The notes under the pieces were generated by a model. It saw only the letters and a list, made by a program, of their open reading frames with translations. It had not been told where the DNA came from and ran no database searches. A stretch of 64,000 bases of DNA from Plantibacter sp. PA-3-X8 (GTDB lineage: Bacteria; Actinomycetota; Actinomycetes; Actinomycetales; Microbacteriaceae): positions 496,001 to 560,000 of the forward strand of contig NZ_CP033107.1 in NCBI RefSeq assembly GCF_003856975.1, given 5' to 3'. The translations under genes and the position numbers were made by a program. Shown piece by piece: positions 17,561-26,138 of this stretch. Within the stretch, counting starts at the first letter, position 1, and every line of letters begins with the position of its first letter.

Positions 17561-18283
17561 TCACGGCAGCAGCGAGACGCCCGCGTGCTCGGCGAGGGCG
17601 AGCAGCAGCTCGTCCTGGAACGCCTCGTCGCGGACCGCGCGGTGCGGCTCCTCGCGTCGCTGGTGGTGCCAGTAGCCGGAGGTGTCTGCGCCGCGCCCTT
17701 CGGCGAGCGCCACCTGGGTCCGGTGCCCGAGTTCCAGGTCGTCGGGCGCGTTCGGGCCGCCCATCCGTGTCGGGACCCACCCCGGGTCGACCGCGTTGCT
17801 GAACACCCCGGGACGCACTCGCGCGATGGCCGCCGCGAGGACGGTCACGAGGAGTTTGCTGTCGGAGTAGCTCGCCGTCCTCGTCGAACCCGACCAGTCG
17901 AGACCGTCGAGCGTCGCGGTGCCGCCGCGGTGCATGCTGCTGCTGAGGAACACGAGTCGCCGCGCGGGGACCAGGGCGCTCAGCAGGTAGGGCGCGACCA
18001 CGTTGACCGGCAGGACGGCCGCTCCGTCCAGGACGCCGGCGTTGTGGATGATCGCGTCCACGGGACCGGCTGCGGCGACCTGCTCCGCGAGCTCATGGAC
18101 GCCGTCGAGGGTGGCGAGGTCACCGGTGACGAGGTGCGCGGAGGGCTCGTCGAGCAGCCGGACGCCGTCGGCGCGGGCGATGCTCCGTACGTGGACGAGC
18201 ACCTCGTGCCCGTGCTCGACCAGCTCGGTCGCGGCGCCGAGCCCCAGGCCGACGGCGGCACCGGTCACCAGGATGCGCGGCAT
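17561..18283 (-). CDS. Short-chain dehydrogenase
   Basis: SDR of 240 aa with TGAAVGLGLGAA (about residues 7-18), HNAG, catalytic Ser in FLSSSMH, and YSDSK. The divergent middle and the WVPTRMGG segment resemble NAD-binding SDRs of the retinol/WW-domain oxidoreductase type. Its ATG overlaps the stop of the upstream regulator by one base (TGATG), so it is the regulator's operon partner and probable target. Only nine bases separate it from the convergent RpiR gene. Confidence 0.82.
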   Translation of the reverse strand: MPRILVTGAAVGLGLGAATELVEHGHEVLVHVRSIARADGVRLLDEPSAHLVTGDLATLDGVHELAEQVAAAGPVDAIIHNAGVLDGAAVLPVNVVAPYLLSALVPARRLVFLSSSMHRGGTATLDGLDWSGSTRTASYSDSKLLVTVLAAAIARVRPGVFSNAVDPGWVPTRMGGPNAPDDLELGHRTQVALAEGRGADTSGYWHHQRREEPHRAVRDEAFQDELLLALAEHAGVSLLP

Positions 18284-19215
18284 CAGCGACCCCCTGCCCG
18301 TCCGGCCTCGCTGGTGTCGGGCTGGTTCGTGACCGCCGCAGCGTCACCCTGCTCAGCCTCCCGCTGGGACGCCGCCCAGTTCGCGAGCAACTGCAGTCGC
18401 TCGGCGGACGGCGAGCCGGGCTGCGCCGTGTAGACGAGCACGACGTGACCGGGGTCGGCCGTGATCGCGAGCTCCTCGTAGGCGAAGGTCATCTCGCCGA
18501 CGATCGGGTGGTTGAACCGCTTCGTTCCCGTGCCGTGGGTGCGCACGTTGTGCGCTCCCCAGAGCGTGCGGAAGGCGTCACTCCGGGTCGACAGCTCACC
18601 GACGAGGTCGTGCAGTCCCTTGTCGTGCGGGTCCCGGCCCGCCTCGGCACGCATGACCGAGACGCACATCTCGGCGAAGACGTCCCAGTCGGGGTAGAAG
18701 TCCCGGGAGGCCGGGTCGAGGAACTGGAACCGCGCGAGGTTCGGCGTGCGCCCGCCGTCGCCGATGACGGGCGAGTAGAACGCGCGCCCGAGCTCGTTGG
18801 TCGCGAGCAGGTCCTGGTGGGTGTTGCGGACGAAGGCGATGCCGTCGGTGATCGCGTCGAGCATCCAGTGCAGGCTCGGCCGGGTCGCGGGGTTCTTGGC
18901 CGCCCGGCGACGCGGCCGACCGGAGAGCGGGACACCGTCGGCCGCGCGGGCGAGGTCGAACAGGTGGGTGCGTTCCGCCTCGTCGAGCTGCAGCGCACGG
19001 GCGATGGCGTCGAGGACGGTCGACGATGCTCCGGCGATCGCCCCGCGCTCCAGCTTCGCGTAGTACTCGACACTGACCCCGGCGAGCGCCGCCACCTCGG
19101 ATCGCCGCAGCCCGGCCACCCGTCGGTTGGGGCCCGCGGTGAGGCCGGCGAGTTCCGGGGTCAGCCGTGCCCGACGCGTCATGAGGAACTCGCGTACGTC
19201 TGCTCGATCGTCCAT
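18283..19215 (-). CDS. XRE-type regulator with MmyB-like ligand-binding domain
   Basis: N-terminal helix-turn-helix (about residues 8-80) with the hallmark RRVAGLRRSEVAALAGVS and YYAKLERG. The C-terminal MmyB/MLTR ligand-binding domain (about 105-270) contains FVRNTHQDLLATN and ends with VVLVYTAQPGSPSAERLQLL. 310 aa. In MLTR/MmyB regulators this domain binds small lipophilic or aromatic ligands, and they commonly repress a neighbouring SDR or transporter. The ATG at 19215 has a -10 box seven bases upstream. Confidence 0.9.
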   Translation of the reverse strand: MDDRADVREFLMTRRARLTPELAGLTAGPNRRVAGLRRSEVAALAGVSVEYYAKLERGAIAGASSTVLDAIARALQLDEAERTHLFDLARAADGVPLSGRPRRRAAKNPATRPSLHWMLDAITDGIAFVRNTHQDLLATNELGRAFYSPVIGDGGRTPNLARFQFLDPASRDFYPDWDVFAEMCVSVMRAEAGRDPHDKGLHDLVGELSTRSDAFRTLWGAHNVRTHGTGTKRFNHPIVGEMTFAYEELAITADPGHVVLVYTAQPGSPSAERLQLLANWAASQREAEQGDAAAVTNQPDTSEAGRAGGR

Positions 19216-19228
19216 GCCTCCGACGATA
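19216..19228 (-). promoter_or_regulatory. Leaderless-type -10 box of the MmyB-like regulator
   Basis: Minus-strand TATCGT (19228-19223), seven bases, then ATG at 19215. The spacer contains GGAGG, but it is too close to the start to act as a Shine-Dalgarno. Confidence 0.5.
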
Positions 19229-19343
19229 CGTCGTCGAGGCGAGCCGACAGGTGCCCTCTCAGTACACCTCTCAGGCGGGACTCCCTCCCGCGTTGCCCGA
19301 GGCGTTGACTGGTCGCCTGCACCACCCGACAGAAGGAGCACAC

Positions 19344-20369
19344 ATGCGCGCAGTCGTCATGCACTCGCCCGGCGACGTCCGGGTCGAGGACCGTCCGAAC
19401 CCCACCATCGTCGACCCGACCGACGCCGTCGTCCGGCTCACGGCGACCTGCATCTGCGGGTCCGACCTGTGGCCGTACCGCGGCGTCGAGCCCGTCGACC
19501 ACACGAACATGGGGCACGAGTACGTCGGCGTCGTCGAGCAGGTCGGCGAGGACGTGCGGACGGTCGCCGTCGGCGACTTCGTCGTGGGCTCCTTCGTGAC
19601 CTCCGACAACACCTGTGAGATCTGTCACGCGGGGTACCAGTCGAAGTGCGTGCACGCCGAGTTCGTGTCGGTCGCCGCGGGCACGCAGGCTCAGCTCGCA
19701 CGCATCCCCCACGCCGACGGCACACTCGTGGCGACCCCCGGGCAGCCGGACGCGGAGCTCATCCCCTCGCTGCTCGCCGCGTCCGACGTGCTCGGGACGG
19801 GCTGGTTCGCCGCGGTCGCCGCCGAGGTGGGGCCGGGGAAGACGGTCGTGGTCGTCGGTGACGGGGCCGTCGGGCTCATGGGCGTCCTCGCGGCCCGGGA
19901 GCTCGGGGCGGAACGCATCATCGCGATGTCGCGTCACGCCGACCGGCAGGCGCTCGCCCGTGAGTTCGGTGCGACCGACATCGTCGAGGAGCGCGGCGCC
20001 GAGGGTGTCGCACGGATCAAGGAGCTGACCGGCGGTCTCGGCGCGCACAGCGTCATCGAGGCGGTCGGCACCGAGGAGTCCATGCTGCAGGCGATCCGCT
20101 CCACTCGCGGTGGCGGCCACGTCGGCTTCGTCGGCGTCGCCCACGAGGGTGTCTCGCTGCCGCTCGACGAGCTCTTCTTCGCCGAGGTGCACCTGCACGG
20201 TGGGCCGGCGCCGGTGCGACGGTTCCTCCCCGAGCTCATCCGAATGATCTGGGATCGGAGGATCGACCCGGGGAAGGTCTTCGACCTCACGCTGCCGCTC
20301 GAGGACGCGGCCGAGGGCTACCTGGCCATGGACGAGCGCCGTGCGATCAAGGTGCTGTTGACGCTGTGA
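19344..20369 (+). CDS. Zinc-dependent alcohol dehydrogenase family protein
   Basis: MDR-family NAD(P)-dependent dehydrogenase of 341 aa. Catalytic zinc ligands are in CICGSD (Cys38 region) and MGHEYVG. The structural-zinc lobe reads DNTCEICHAGYQSKC, keeping three cysteines with the first replaced by Asp. The nucleotide fold is VVVVGDGAVGLMGVLAA. AAGGAG precedes the ATG at 19344. Divergent from the MmyB-like regulator and overlapping the next gene, it is likely part of that regulon. Substrate unknown. Confidence 0.88.
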   Translation: MRAVVMHSPGDVRVEDRPNPTIVDPTDAVVRLTATCICGSDLWPYRGVEPVDHTNMGHEYVGVVEQVGEDVRTVAVGDFVVGSFVTSDNTCEICHAGYQSKCVHAEFVSVAAGTQAQLARIPHADGTLVATPGQPDAELIPSLLAASDVLGTGWFAAVAAEVGPGKTVVVVGDGAVGLMGVLAARELGAERIIAMSRHADRQALAREFGATDIVEERGAEGVARIKELTGGLGAHSVIEAVGTEESMLQAIRSTRGGGHVGFVGVAHEGVSLPLDELFFAEVHLHGGPAPVRRFLPELIRMIWDRRIDPGKVFDLTLPLEDAAEGYLAMDERRAIKVLLTL

Positions 20370-21592
20370 GCCCCGCGGCACCGATCACTTCGACGCCGGA
20401 CGCGCCGGTCGGGGCGTCGACCCTCCCCGTAGCCGGGACGCCCACCCGGATGCCCTGGTTCGCACTGGCGGCCCTCGCCGCGATGGGGTTCGTCCTCGTG
20501 GCCGCGGAGACGATGCCGGCCGGGCTCCTCCCGGTCATCGCCCGGGATCTCGACACGAGCGAGGGCCTGATCGGTCAGTTCATCAGTGTGTGGGCGCTCG
20601 GGACCGTGATCGTGACGGTCCCGGCGCTCGCCCTCACCCGTGGCATGCGTCGCAAGCCACTCCTCCTCGGCGCGATCGTCGGGCTGATCCTCGCGAACAC
20701 CGCGACCGCGGTCGCGGGGGACGTCGTCGTCGCGCTGGTGTCGCGGTTCGTCGCCGGTGCGTTCTGCGGGGTGATCTGGGGCATGCTCGCCGCCTACGGG
20801 CGTCGCATCAGCCCGCCCGACCGTGGAGGCCTCGCACTGTCGATCGTGTCCGTCGGAGCGCCCGCCGGGTTGGCGCTCGGGACACCGCTCGGCGCCTGGC
20901 TGGGCACCGCGTTCGACTGGCGCTGGGCGTTCGGAGGACTCACGGTGCTCGCGCTCGTCGTGCTCGTGTCCATCGCTGTGTTCGTACCCGACGCGGCAGG
21001 GCAGCCTCGCTCGGCACGGCTCCCGCTTCGGCGGGTGCTCGTCCTGCCCGGTGTCGCGGTCGTCCTGGCGGTGATCGTCGTCTGGATGCTGGCTCACAAC
21101 ACCGTCTACACCTACATCTCGCCGTTCCTTCGGGCTTCGGGCACGGGGCTCGGGGCCGATCTCGTGCTGCTCGTCTACGGCGTCGCGTCCATCGCGGGCA
21201 TCGGTCTCACGGCGGCGCTCATCGACCGGGCTCCGCGCGCGCTGCTCCACGTGAGCGTCGCGACGTTCGTCGTGGCGGGCGCGCTACTCCTGCTCGGCCA
21301 CGCGTCGATCGTCGCCGTCCTCATTGCGACTGTCCTGTGGGGGCTGGCGTTCGGTGGCTCCTCCGCCCAGCTGCAGTCGGCACTCACCCGATCGGGACGC
21401 GAGCACTCGGACGTCGCGAACTCCTTCCTGCCCGTCGCGTTCAATCTCGCGATCTTCGCCGGCGGTGTCCTCGGGGCTCTCCTCCTCGGCACCTTCGACG
21501 GGCTGATCCTCCCGGTCGTCATGATCGCCCTCGGACTCGCTGCGCTGCTGCTCACGGCCGTGGGACGCCGCTCGGCCTTCACCGCGGGGTGA
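20366..21592 (+). CDS. MFS transporter (DHA1/sugar-efflux-like)
   Basis: Twelve-helix major facilitator of 408 aa beginning with a polar tail of about 30 residues. The family pattern FVLVAAETMPAGLLPVIARDL at about residues 41-61 and DWRWAFGG in the middle resemble drug or arabinose efflux permeases. The GTG overlaps the dehydrogenase stop (GTGA), so the two are co-transcribed. The pair with a divergent ligand-sensing regulator suggests detoxification: oxidise or reduce a compound, then export it. Confidence 0.87.
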   Translation: MSPAAPITSTPDAPVGASTLPVAGTPTRMPWFALAALAAMGFVLVAAETMPAGLLPVIARDLDTSEGLIGQFISVWALGTVIVTVPALALTRGMRRKPLLLGAIVGLILANTATAVAGDVVVALVSRFVAGAFCGVIWGMLAAYGRRISPPDRGGLALSIVSVGAPAGLALGTPLGAWLGTAFDWRWAFGGLTVLALVVLVSIAVFVPDAAGQPRSARLPLRRVLVLPGVAVVLAVIVVWMLAHNTVYTYISPFLRASGTGLGADLVLLVYGVASIAGIGLTAALIDRAPRALLHVSVATFVVAGALLLLGHASIVAVLIATVLWGLAFGGSSAQLQSALTRSGREHSDVANSFLPVAFNLAIFAGGVLGALLLGTFDGLILPVVMIALGLAALLLTAVGRRSAFTAG

Positions 21593-21637
21593 CGCGGAGG
21601 CCGAGCCGATGGCGGCGGTCGCGTGAGACCATCGGGC

Positions 21638-22624
21638 ATGGCTTCCATGGACGACGCACCGCGGATCGGGGACCTCGAGGTCGACCGGGACGCACTCACC
21701 GGCGACGGCACGACACTCTCGGAGCTGGCGGACGAACTGGCCTGTGGCGTCGACGAGACCACCGCCGGGTCACCGTCGGCTGGTTGGCGGGTGCTCCGCC
21801 GGCTGGAAAGCGGTGCGGTGTACCTCGGTTCGCCGGTCGACGCGGACCACCGGACCTGGCGCGTGGCACAGCTGCATCCGGGAGAGCAGCCTCCGGTGGT
21901 GCGCGTGCACCCGGACACGTTGGTCGTGCGCCCGAGCCGGGCCGAGCGCCGACAGGGCTTGGTGCTCCGCTGGCCGTCGTTCGTGGAGGAGCAGCACGAT
22001 CCGAGCGAGCTGGCGATCGACATCGTCAACGCGGGCACCACCAGATGGACGCCCGAGAACGAGGGATTCCGTGCCGTCGGGGCGCTTACCGCGCCAGGCG
22101 GAACCGAGTTCTCCTTCGGCTGGGTCAGTTCCGCAGCGGATCGTGCCGTCCCGCTCGACCCCGGGGAGTACGCCCGAGTCCCGGTGCAACTCCAGCTGCA
22201 GTCCGACCCCACCTCACTGGAGCCCGGCCCCTACGACCTCCACGTCGTGGTCGTCGAACTCGGGCTTCGTCTCGCCGAGCCGCTCCTGGTCGAGCTGACC
22301 GCTGAGCTGGTCGCGCGTCAGGTAGCCAAGCAGAACCGCCACCGGGCCGACCCCGCGGGCGAGCGCCGAGCCTTCGATCGACAGATCGAAGCAGAGCAGT
22401 TGCGAGTCGGCGCCCGCCGGTCCTGGCCCGAGATCGCCGAGGTGGTCCGGAGCGCGGTGTCGGACGACGAGGCGTTGGAGCGCATCGCGGCAGTGCTCGG
22501 GACCACGACGGAGCAGGCGGCATCGGTCTACGACGCATCGCTCCGCGCGATGGTCAGGGCGGACGCCGACCGCCGTGACGAGCGACTGCAGGAACTCATC
22601 CGACAACGCCACGCCCTCGGGTGA
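21638..22624 (+). CDS. Hypothetical protein with Ig-like beta domain and a GyrA-like C-terminal helical segment
   Basis: Not recognised. Residues about 100-215 look like an immunoglobulin-type beta sandwich (IVNAGTTRWTPENEGF, LDPGEYARVPVQLQL, PGPYDLHVVVVELGL). Residues about 255-328 are helical: EIAEVVRSAVSDDEALERI, then EQAASVYDASLRAM and RDERLQELIRQR. That spacing resembles the coiled region of GyrA/ParC (L..L....QA..I....L..L....R...L..L), an impression only. There is no signal peptide or membrane helix. The start could be 21623, 21638 or 21647. Confidence 0.65.
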   Translation: MASMDDAPRIGDLEVDRDALTGDGTTLSELADELACGVDETTAGSPSAGWRVLRRLESGAVYLGSPVDADHRTWRVAQLHPGEQPPVVRVHPDTLVVRPSRAERRQGLVLRWPSFVEEQHDPSELAIDIVNAGTTRWTPENEGFRAVGALTAPGGTEFSFGWVSSAADRAVPLDPGEYARVPVQLQLQSDPTSLEPGPYDLHVVVVELGLRLAEPLLVELTAELVARQVAKQNRHRADPAGERRAFDRQIEAEQLRVGARRSWPEIAEVVRSAVSDDEALERIAAVLGTTTEQAASVYDASLRAMVRADADRRDERLQELIRQRHALG

Positions 22625-22633
22625 CGGCCCACC

Positions 22634-22696
22634 CACCGAGAGTGCAGAAGATGTCCGCTCAGGCCTCGTTTGAGAGCGTCTTGCGCACTCTCGGTG
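22634..22696. terminator. Long inverted repeat after the hypothetical gene
   Basis: CACCGAGAGTGC (22634-22645) pairs perfectly with GCACTCTCGGTG (22685-22696); a short inner AAGA/TCTT pairing is also possible around a 30-base loop. It begins ten bases after the stop at 22624. It may be a terminator or a palindromic mobile unit; there is no U-run. Confidence 0.5.
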
Positions 22697-22784
22697 AGCG
22701 CATCAGCGCTCGCGCTCGCTCAGCCGGGCCGGATACGCTGGCGGGCGGGGCGAGACGACCGCTCGACCCACGAGGGGATGCCGG

Positions 22785-24785
22785 ATGCTGACTGACGCAC
22801 TCACCATCGTCCTGGCGGTCGTGTCGGCACTGCTCCTCGGATTCGCCGCGCGGCGGGTGCTCGACGCCCCGGTCGGATGGCCGCGCAGCATCCTCGTCGG
22901 GCTCGTCGTGTTCGTCACCGGCCCACCGTTCGTGAACTGGCTGCTGCAACAGACCGGCCTGGTCCAGCCTGGTGAGGCCGGAGATGCTCGAGCGGCCTTC
23001 GCAGCGATCGCCGTGGCGCTCCTCGCGATCGGTTGGATCTTCGCGCTCGGCCTCGGTGTCCTCGTCGCCATCGAGGTCATCATCCCGACCCGGCCGCTGA
23101 TGAACCCGATCGACGTCGTCCGCTCGGCGATCAAACGACGGCGACGGACGAGGCGATACCTGCAGATCCTCACCATCGCGTCACGGCACGGCGCGGGCTG
23201 GCTCGTGCACGGCCGATCCCGCGTCCAACTCGAACTCACCACGAGTGAGCAGCGCGCCAACGCGATCATCGCAACGATCAACGACTCGGGCGTCACCTTC
23301 GTGAAGCTCGGACAGGTGCTCTCGACGAGACGCGACCTGGTGCCCGAGCCGTACCTCAGTGCCCTCGCGTCGCTGCAGTCCGAAGCGACCACGCTGCCCT
23401 GGCACGAGGTCCAGGTCGTCATCGAGACGGAACTCGGTGCTCCCATCGACACCGTGTTCGCGTCGATCGACTCCGAACCGCTCGCGGCCGCGTCCGTCGC
23501 GCAGGTGCACACCGCCGAGCTGCTCGACGGTACCCCCGTGGTCGTGAAGGTCCAGCGACCGGCCGCTCGGGTGCAGGTCGAGGCCGACGCCGACATCGTC
23601 GTCCGCCTCGCCGAGCGCGCTGAGACGCACACCAAGTTCGGGCAGGACCTCCGCCTCGCGTCCGTCGCGCGCGCCTTCACCTCGACGCTGCTCGAAGAGC
23701 TCGACTACCGGATCGAAGCCCGCAACGTGGAGATGATCCGCAGCACCTTGAAGCGTCGCGAGGAGCGCGACGAGGGCGTCCGGATCACGGTGCCGCGCGT
23801 CTATCCGGCGGCCTCCGGCGCCCGCCTGCTCACCATGGACCTCGTCGACGGGTTGCCGCTCAGTCGAGCGCGGGACCGGATCGCGACCATCCCCAAGGAG
23901 GAACGCGAGACCCTCGCGACCGGCCTCATGGAGGTCGTGCTCGAACAGATCCTCGTGCACGGGGTCTTCCACGCCGACCTCCACCCGGGCAACGTCATCC
24001 TCCGCGAGGACGGGTCGCTCGGGCTGATCGACTTCGGGGCCGTCGGCGTCATCGAGCGCAGCCAGCGGCAGCGGCTCACCGCGGTGATGCTCGCGACCGT
24101 CAGCGAGGACGACATCGCGGCGACCGACGCCCTCCTGCTCATCGTCGACCTGCCTGAGGACGCCGACCTCGACGCCCTCCGCCACGACGTGGGCATCGTC
24201 ATCACGACCGAGCGCCACCGCCCCGGTGGCGACGGCTCGATCTTCAGCCGACTCCTCGACGTCATCCGGCAGCACCACATCGCGCTCCCCGGCGACCTCG
24301 CCGCCGCGTTCCGCAGTTTCGCGACCCTCGAAGGGTGCCTCAAAGCGCTCGACCCCGACTTCGACATGTTCGAACAGGCCCTCCCGATGGTCCCGCGGCT
24401 CCTCCGCCGCTCGCAGTCCATCCGGCAGACGGCGGTCACCCTGCAGGCGCAGGCCGCCGTCACCGCCGCGTTGGCCCGCAACCTCCCACGTCGACTGGAC
24501 TCGCTGCTGTCCGGACTCGAGGACGGGACCGTCGGCGTGACGCTGAAGGGCTTCGCCGACGAACCGGCGAAGGGGCTCGTGGAAGGCGTGACCGCTGAGA
24601 TCGTCGGAACCCTGATCTCGATCGCCGCCCTGGTGATCGCCGTGGTCCTCGTCGTCACCGGTGCCGGCCCGGTCCTCCCCGGCGGCCTACGGGTGTTCGA
24701 TCTCATCGCGGCGTTCATCGGGTTCCTCGGCTTCCTGGGGCTGCTGCGCGTCCTGCGGCAGACCGTCGTCCGCAGGGGTCGGTGA
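22785..24785 (+). CDS. ABC1/AarF/UbiB-family atypical kinase, membrane-anchored
   Basis: Protein of the UbiB/COQ8 group, 666 aa. Three N-terminal hydrophobic helices (about residues 5-105) precede the kinase-like domain. It has the family KxGQ motif in FVKLGQVLSTRRDL, the Ala-rich nucleotide loop AAASVAQVH, VVVKVQRP, the catalytic HADLHPGN and LIDFGAVG in place of DFG. Two more helices end the protein. UbiB proteins support quinone or isoprenoid metabolism, but actinobacterial members are uncharacterised. A TACGCT -10 box is near 22734; GAGGGG precedes the ATG. Confidence 0.9.
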   Translation: MLTDALTIVLAVVSALLLGFAARRVLDAPVGWPRSILVGLVVFVTGPPFVNWLLQQTGLVQPGEAGDARAAFAAIAVALLAIGWIFALGLGVLVAIEVIIPTRPLMNPIDVVRSAIKRRRRTRRYLQILTIASRHGAGWLVHGRSRVQLELTTSEQRANAIIATINDSGVTFVKLGQVLSTRRDLVPEPYLSALASLQSEATTLPWHEVQVVIETELGAPIDTVFASIDSEPLAAASVAQVHTAELLDGTPVVVKVQRPAARVQVEADADIVVRLAERAETHTKFGQDLRLASVARAFTSTLLEELDYRIEARNVEMIRSTLKRREERDEGVRITVPRVYPAASGARLLTMDLVDGLPLSRARDRIATIPKEERETLATGLMEVVLEQILVHGVFHADLHPGNVILREDGSLGLIDFGAVGVIERSQRQRLTAVMLATVSEDDIAATDALLLIVDLPEDADLDALRHDVGIVITTERHRPGGDGSIFSRLLDVIRQHHIALPGDLAAAFRSFATLEGCLKALDPDFDMFEQALPMVPRLLRRSQSIRQTAVTLQAQAAVTAALARNLPRRLDSLLSGLEDGTVGVTLKGFADEPAKGLVEGVTAEIVGTLISIAALVIAVVLVVTGAGPVLPGGLRVFDLIAAFIGFLGFLGLLRVLRQTVVRRGR

Positions 24786-24816
24786 CCGGAGCACCCCACT
24801 GTTCACCTGACGGCGC

Positions 24817-24828
24817 TACCGTGATCGG
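24817..24828 (+). promoter_or_regulatory. Leaderless-type -10 box of the amino-acid permease
   Basis: TACCGT at 24817-24822, six bases, then GTG at 24829. No Shine-Dalgarno. Confidence 0.6.
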
Positions 24829-26079
24829 GTGAGCGACCCCCGACTGCAGCGACGCCTGGGCACGAGCGCCGCGGTGTTCATCGGCCTGGGCTCGATGATG
24901 GGCGCCGGGGTCTTCGCGGTGTTCCAGCCGGCGGCGCAGGTCGCCGGCGCGGGACTCCTCATCGGGCTCGTGATCGCCGCGGTCGTCGCCTGCTGCAACG
25001 CGATGTCCTCCGCGCAACTCGCCGCGCAACTCCCCTCGGCTGGCGGCACCTACCTCTACGGCCGCGAACTCATCGGGCCGTGGTGGGGCTTCGCCGCCGG
25101 ATGGAGCTTCGTGGTGGGCAAGACCGCGAGCGCCGCAGCCATGGCGGTCGCCTTCGCGGCGTATGCGGCACCGGCCGAGTGGAGTCGTCCGGTCGCCGCG
25201 GTCGCGGTCGCCGCGGTGGTCGTGACCAACTGCCTCGGGGTCACCCGCACCGCGACCGCGACCCGGGTGATCGTGGTGGCCGTCCTCCTGGTGCTCGCCG
25301 TGGTCGTCGGTTCAGGCATCGTCGGGCCGGAGGCCGGTTCGACGGGGGTCGCGTCGCTCGGGTTCGACGCCAGCCCGCTCGCCGTGCTGCAGTCGGCGGG
25401 GCTGCTGTTCTTCGCCTTCGCCGGGTACGCGCGGATCGCGACCCTGGGCGAGGAGGTCCGCGACCCGGCCAAGACGATCCCCCGCGCCATCGGGATCGCC
25501 TTCGTCGTCGCCGTGGTCGTCTACGTGGCCGTCGCCGTCGTGTCGTTGCTCACGCTCGGCGCGGACGGCCTCGCGTCCAGTGCGCGACCGTTGGCCGCGG
25601 TGGTGGAGACGAACGGGTGGCCGTGGGCTGCGACGCTGGTGCGACTCGGTGCGGCGGCGGCCTGTCTGGGGGCGCTCCTCGCGGTGTTCGCGGGCATCGG
25701 CCGGACCGCCTTCGCGATGGCGAGGACCGGCGACCTGCCGCGCGCCCTCGACGCGGTGCACCCGCGCTTCGCGACCCCCTACCGCGCGGAACTGCTCGTC
25801 GGGGCGGTCGTCATCGTCCTCGTCCTGCTCGTCGACCTCCGGAGCGCGATCGGGTTCTCCTCGTTCGGCGTCCTGCTCTACTACGTGGTCGCCAACGTCG
25901 CGGCGTACCGCCAGACGCGCGAGCACCGACGGTACCCGCGGGCGGTGAGCGTGTTCGGAGCCGTCGGTTGCGTGGTCCTCATGTTCACGCTGCCGCCGAC
26001 GTCGGTCATCGTGGGCACGGTGGTCGTGCTCCTCGGGTTCGCCGGGCGGGCGATGCTGGCACCTCGACAGGCTCGGTGA
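24829..26079 (+). CDS. APC-family amino acid permease
   Basis: Twelve-helix amino acid/polyamine permease of 416 aa. The first helix carries the substrate-binding motif GLGSMMGAGVFAVFQPA (about residues 20-36), and the sixth-helix equivalent LLFFAFAGYARIATLGEEV and DPAKTIPRAIG are typical. The GTG at 24829 sits six bases after a TACCGT -10 box. The 3' end reads CTCGACAGGCTCGGTGACCG, a remnant of the interspersed repeat running across the stop codon. Substrate amino acid unknown. Confidence 0.88.
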   Translation: MSDPRLQRRLGTSAAVFIGLGSMMGAGVFAVFQPAAQVAGAGLLIGLVIAAVVACCNAMSSAQLAAQLPSAGGTYLYGRELIGPWWGFAAGWSFVVGKTASAAAMAVAFAAYAAPAEWSRPVAAVAVAAVVVTNCLGVTRTATATRVIVVAVLLVLAVVVGSGIVGPEAGSTGVASLGFDASPLAVLQSAGLLFFAFAGYARIATLGEEVRDPAKTIPRAIGIAFVVAVVVYVAVAVVSLLTLGADGLASSARPLAAVVETNGWPWAATLVRLGAAAACLGALLAVFAGIGRTAFAMARTGDLPRALDAVHPRFATPYRAELLVGAVVIVLVLLVDLRSAIGFSSFGVLLYYVVANVAAYRQTREHRRYPRAVSVFGAVGCVVLMFTLPPTSVIVGTVVVLLGFAGRAMLAPRQAR

Positions 26080-26097
26080 CCGAACCCGGCCACTGCC

Positions 26098-26128
26098 CTT
26101 CGACACGCTCAGGATCCGCGTGTCGAAG
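26098..26128. terminator. Repeat-derived hairpin between convergent genes
   Basis: CTTCGACACGC (26098-26108) and GCGTGTCGAAG (26118-26128) form a perfect 11-bp stem with a nine-base loop. The left arm plus loop is recognisably the interspersed repeat (CCCTTCGACACGCTCAGGA). It lies between the stops of the permease and the GntR gene. Confidence 0.55.
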
Positions 26129-26138
26129 TGCCGACCGG

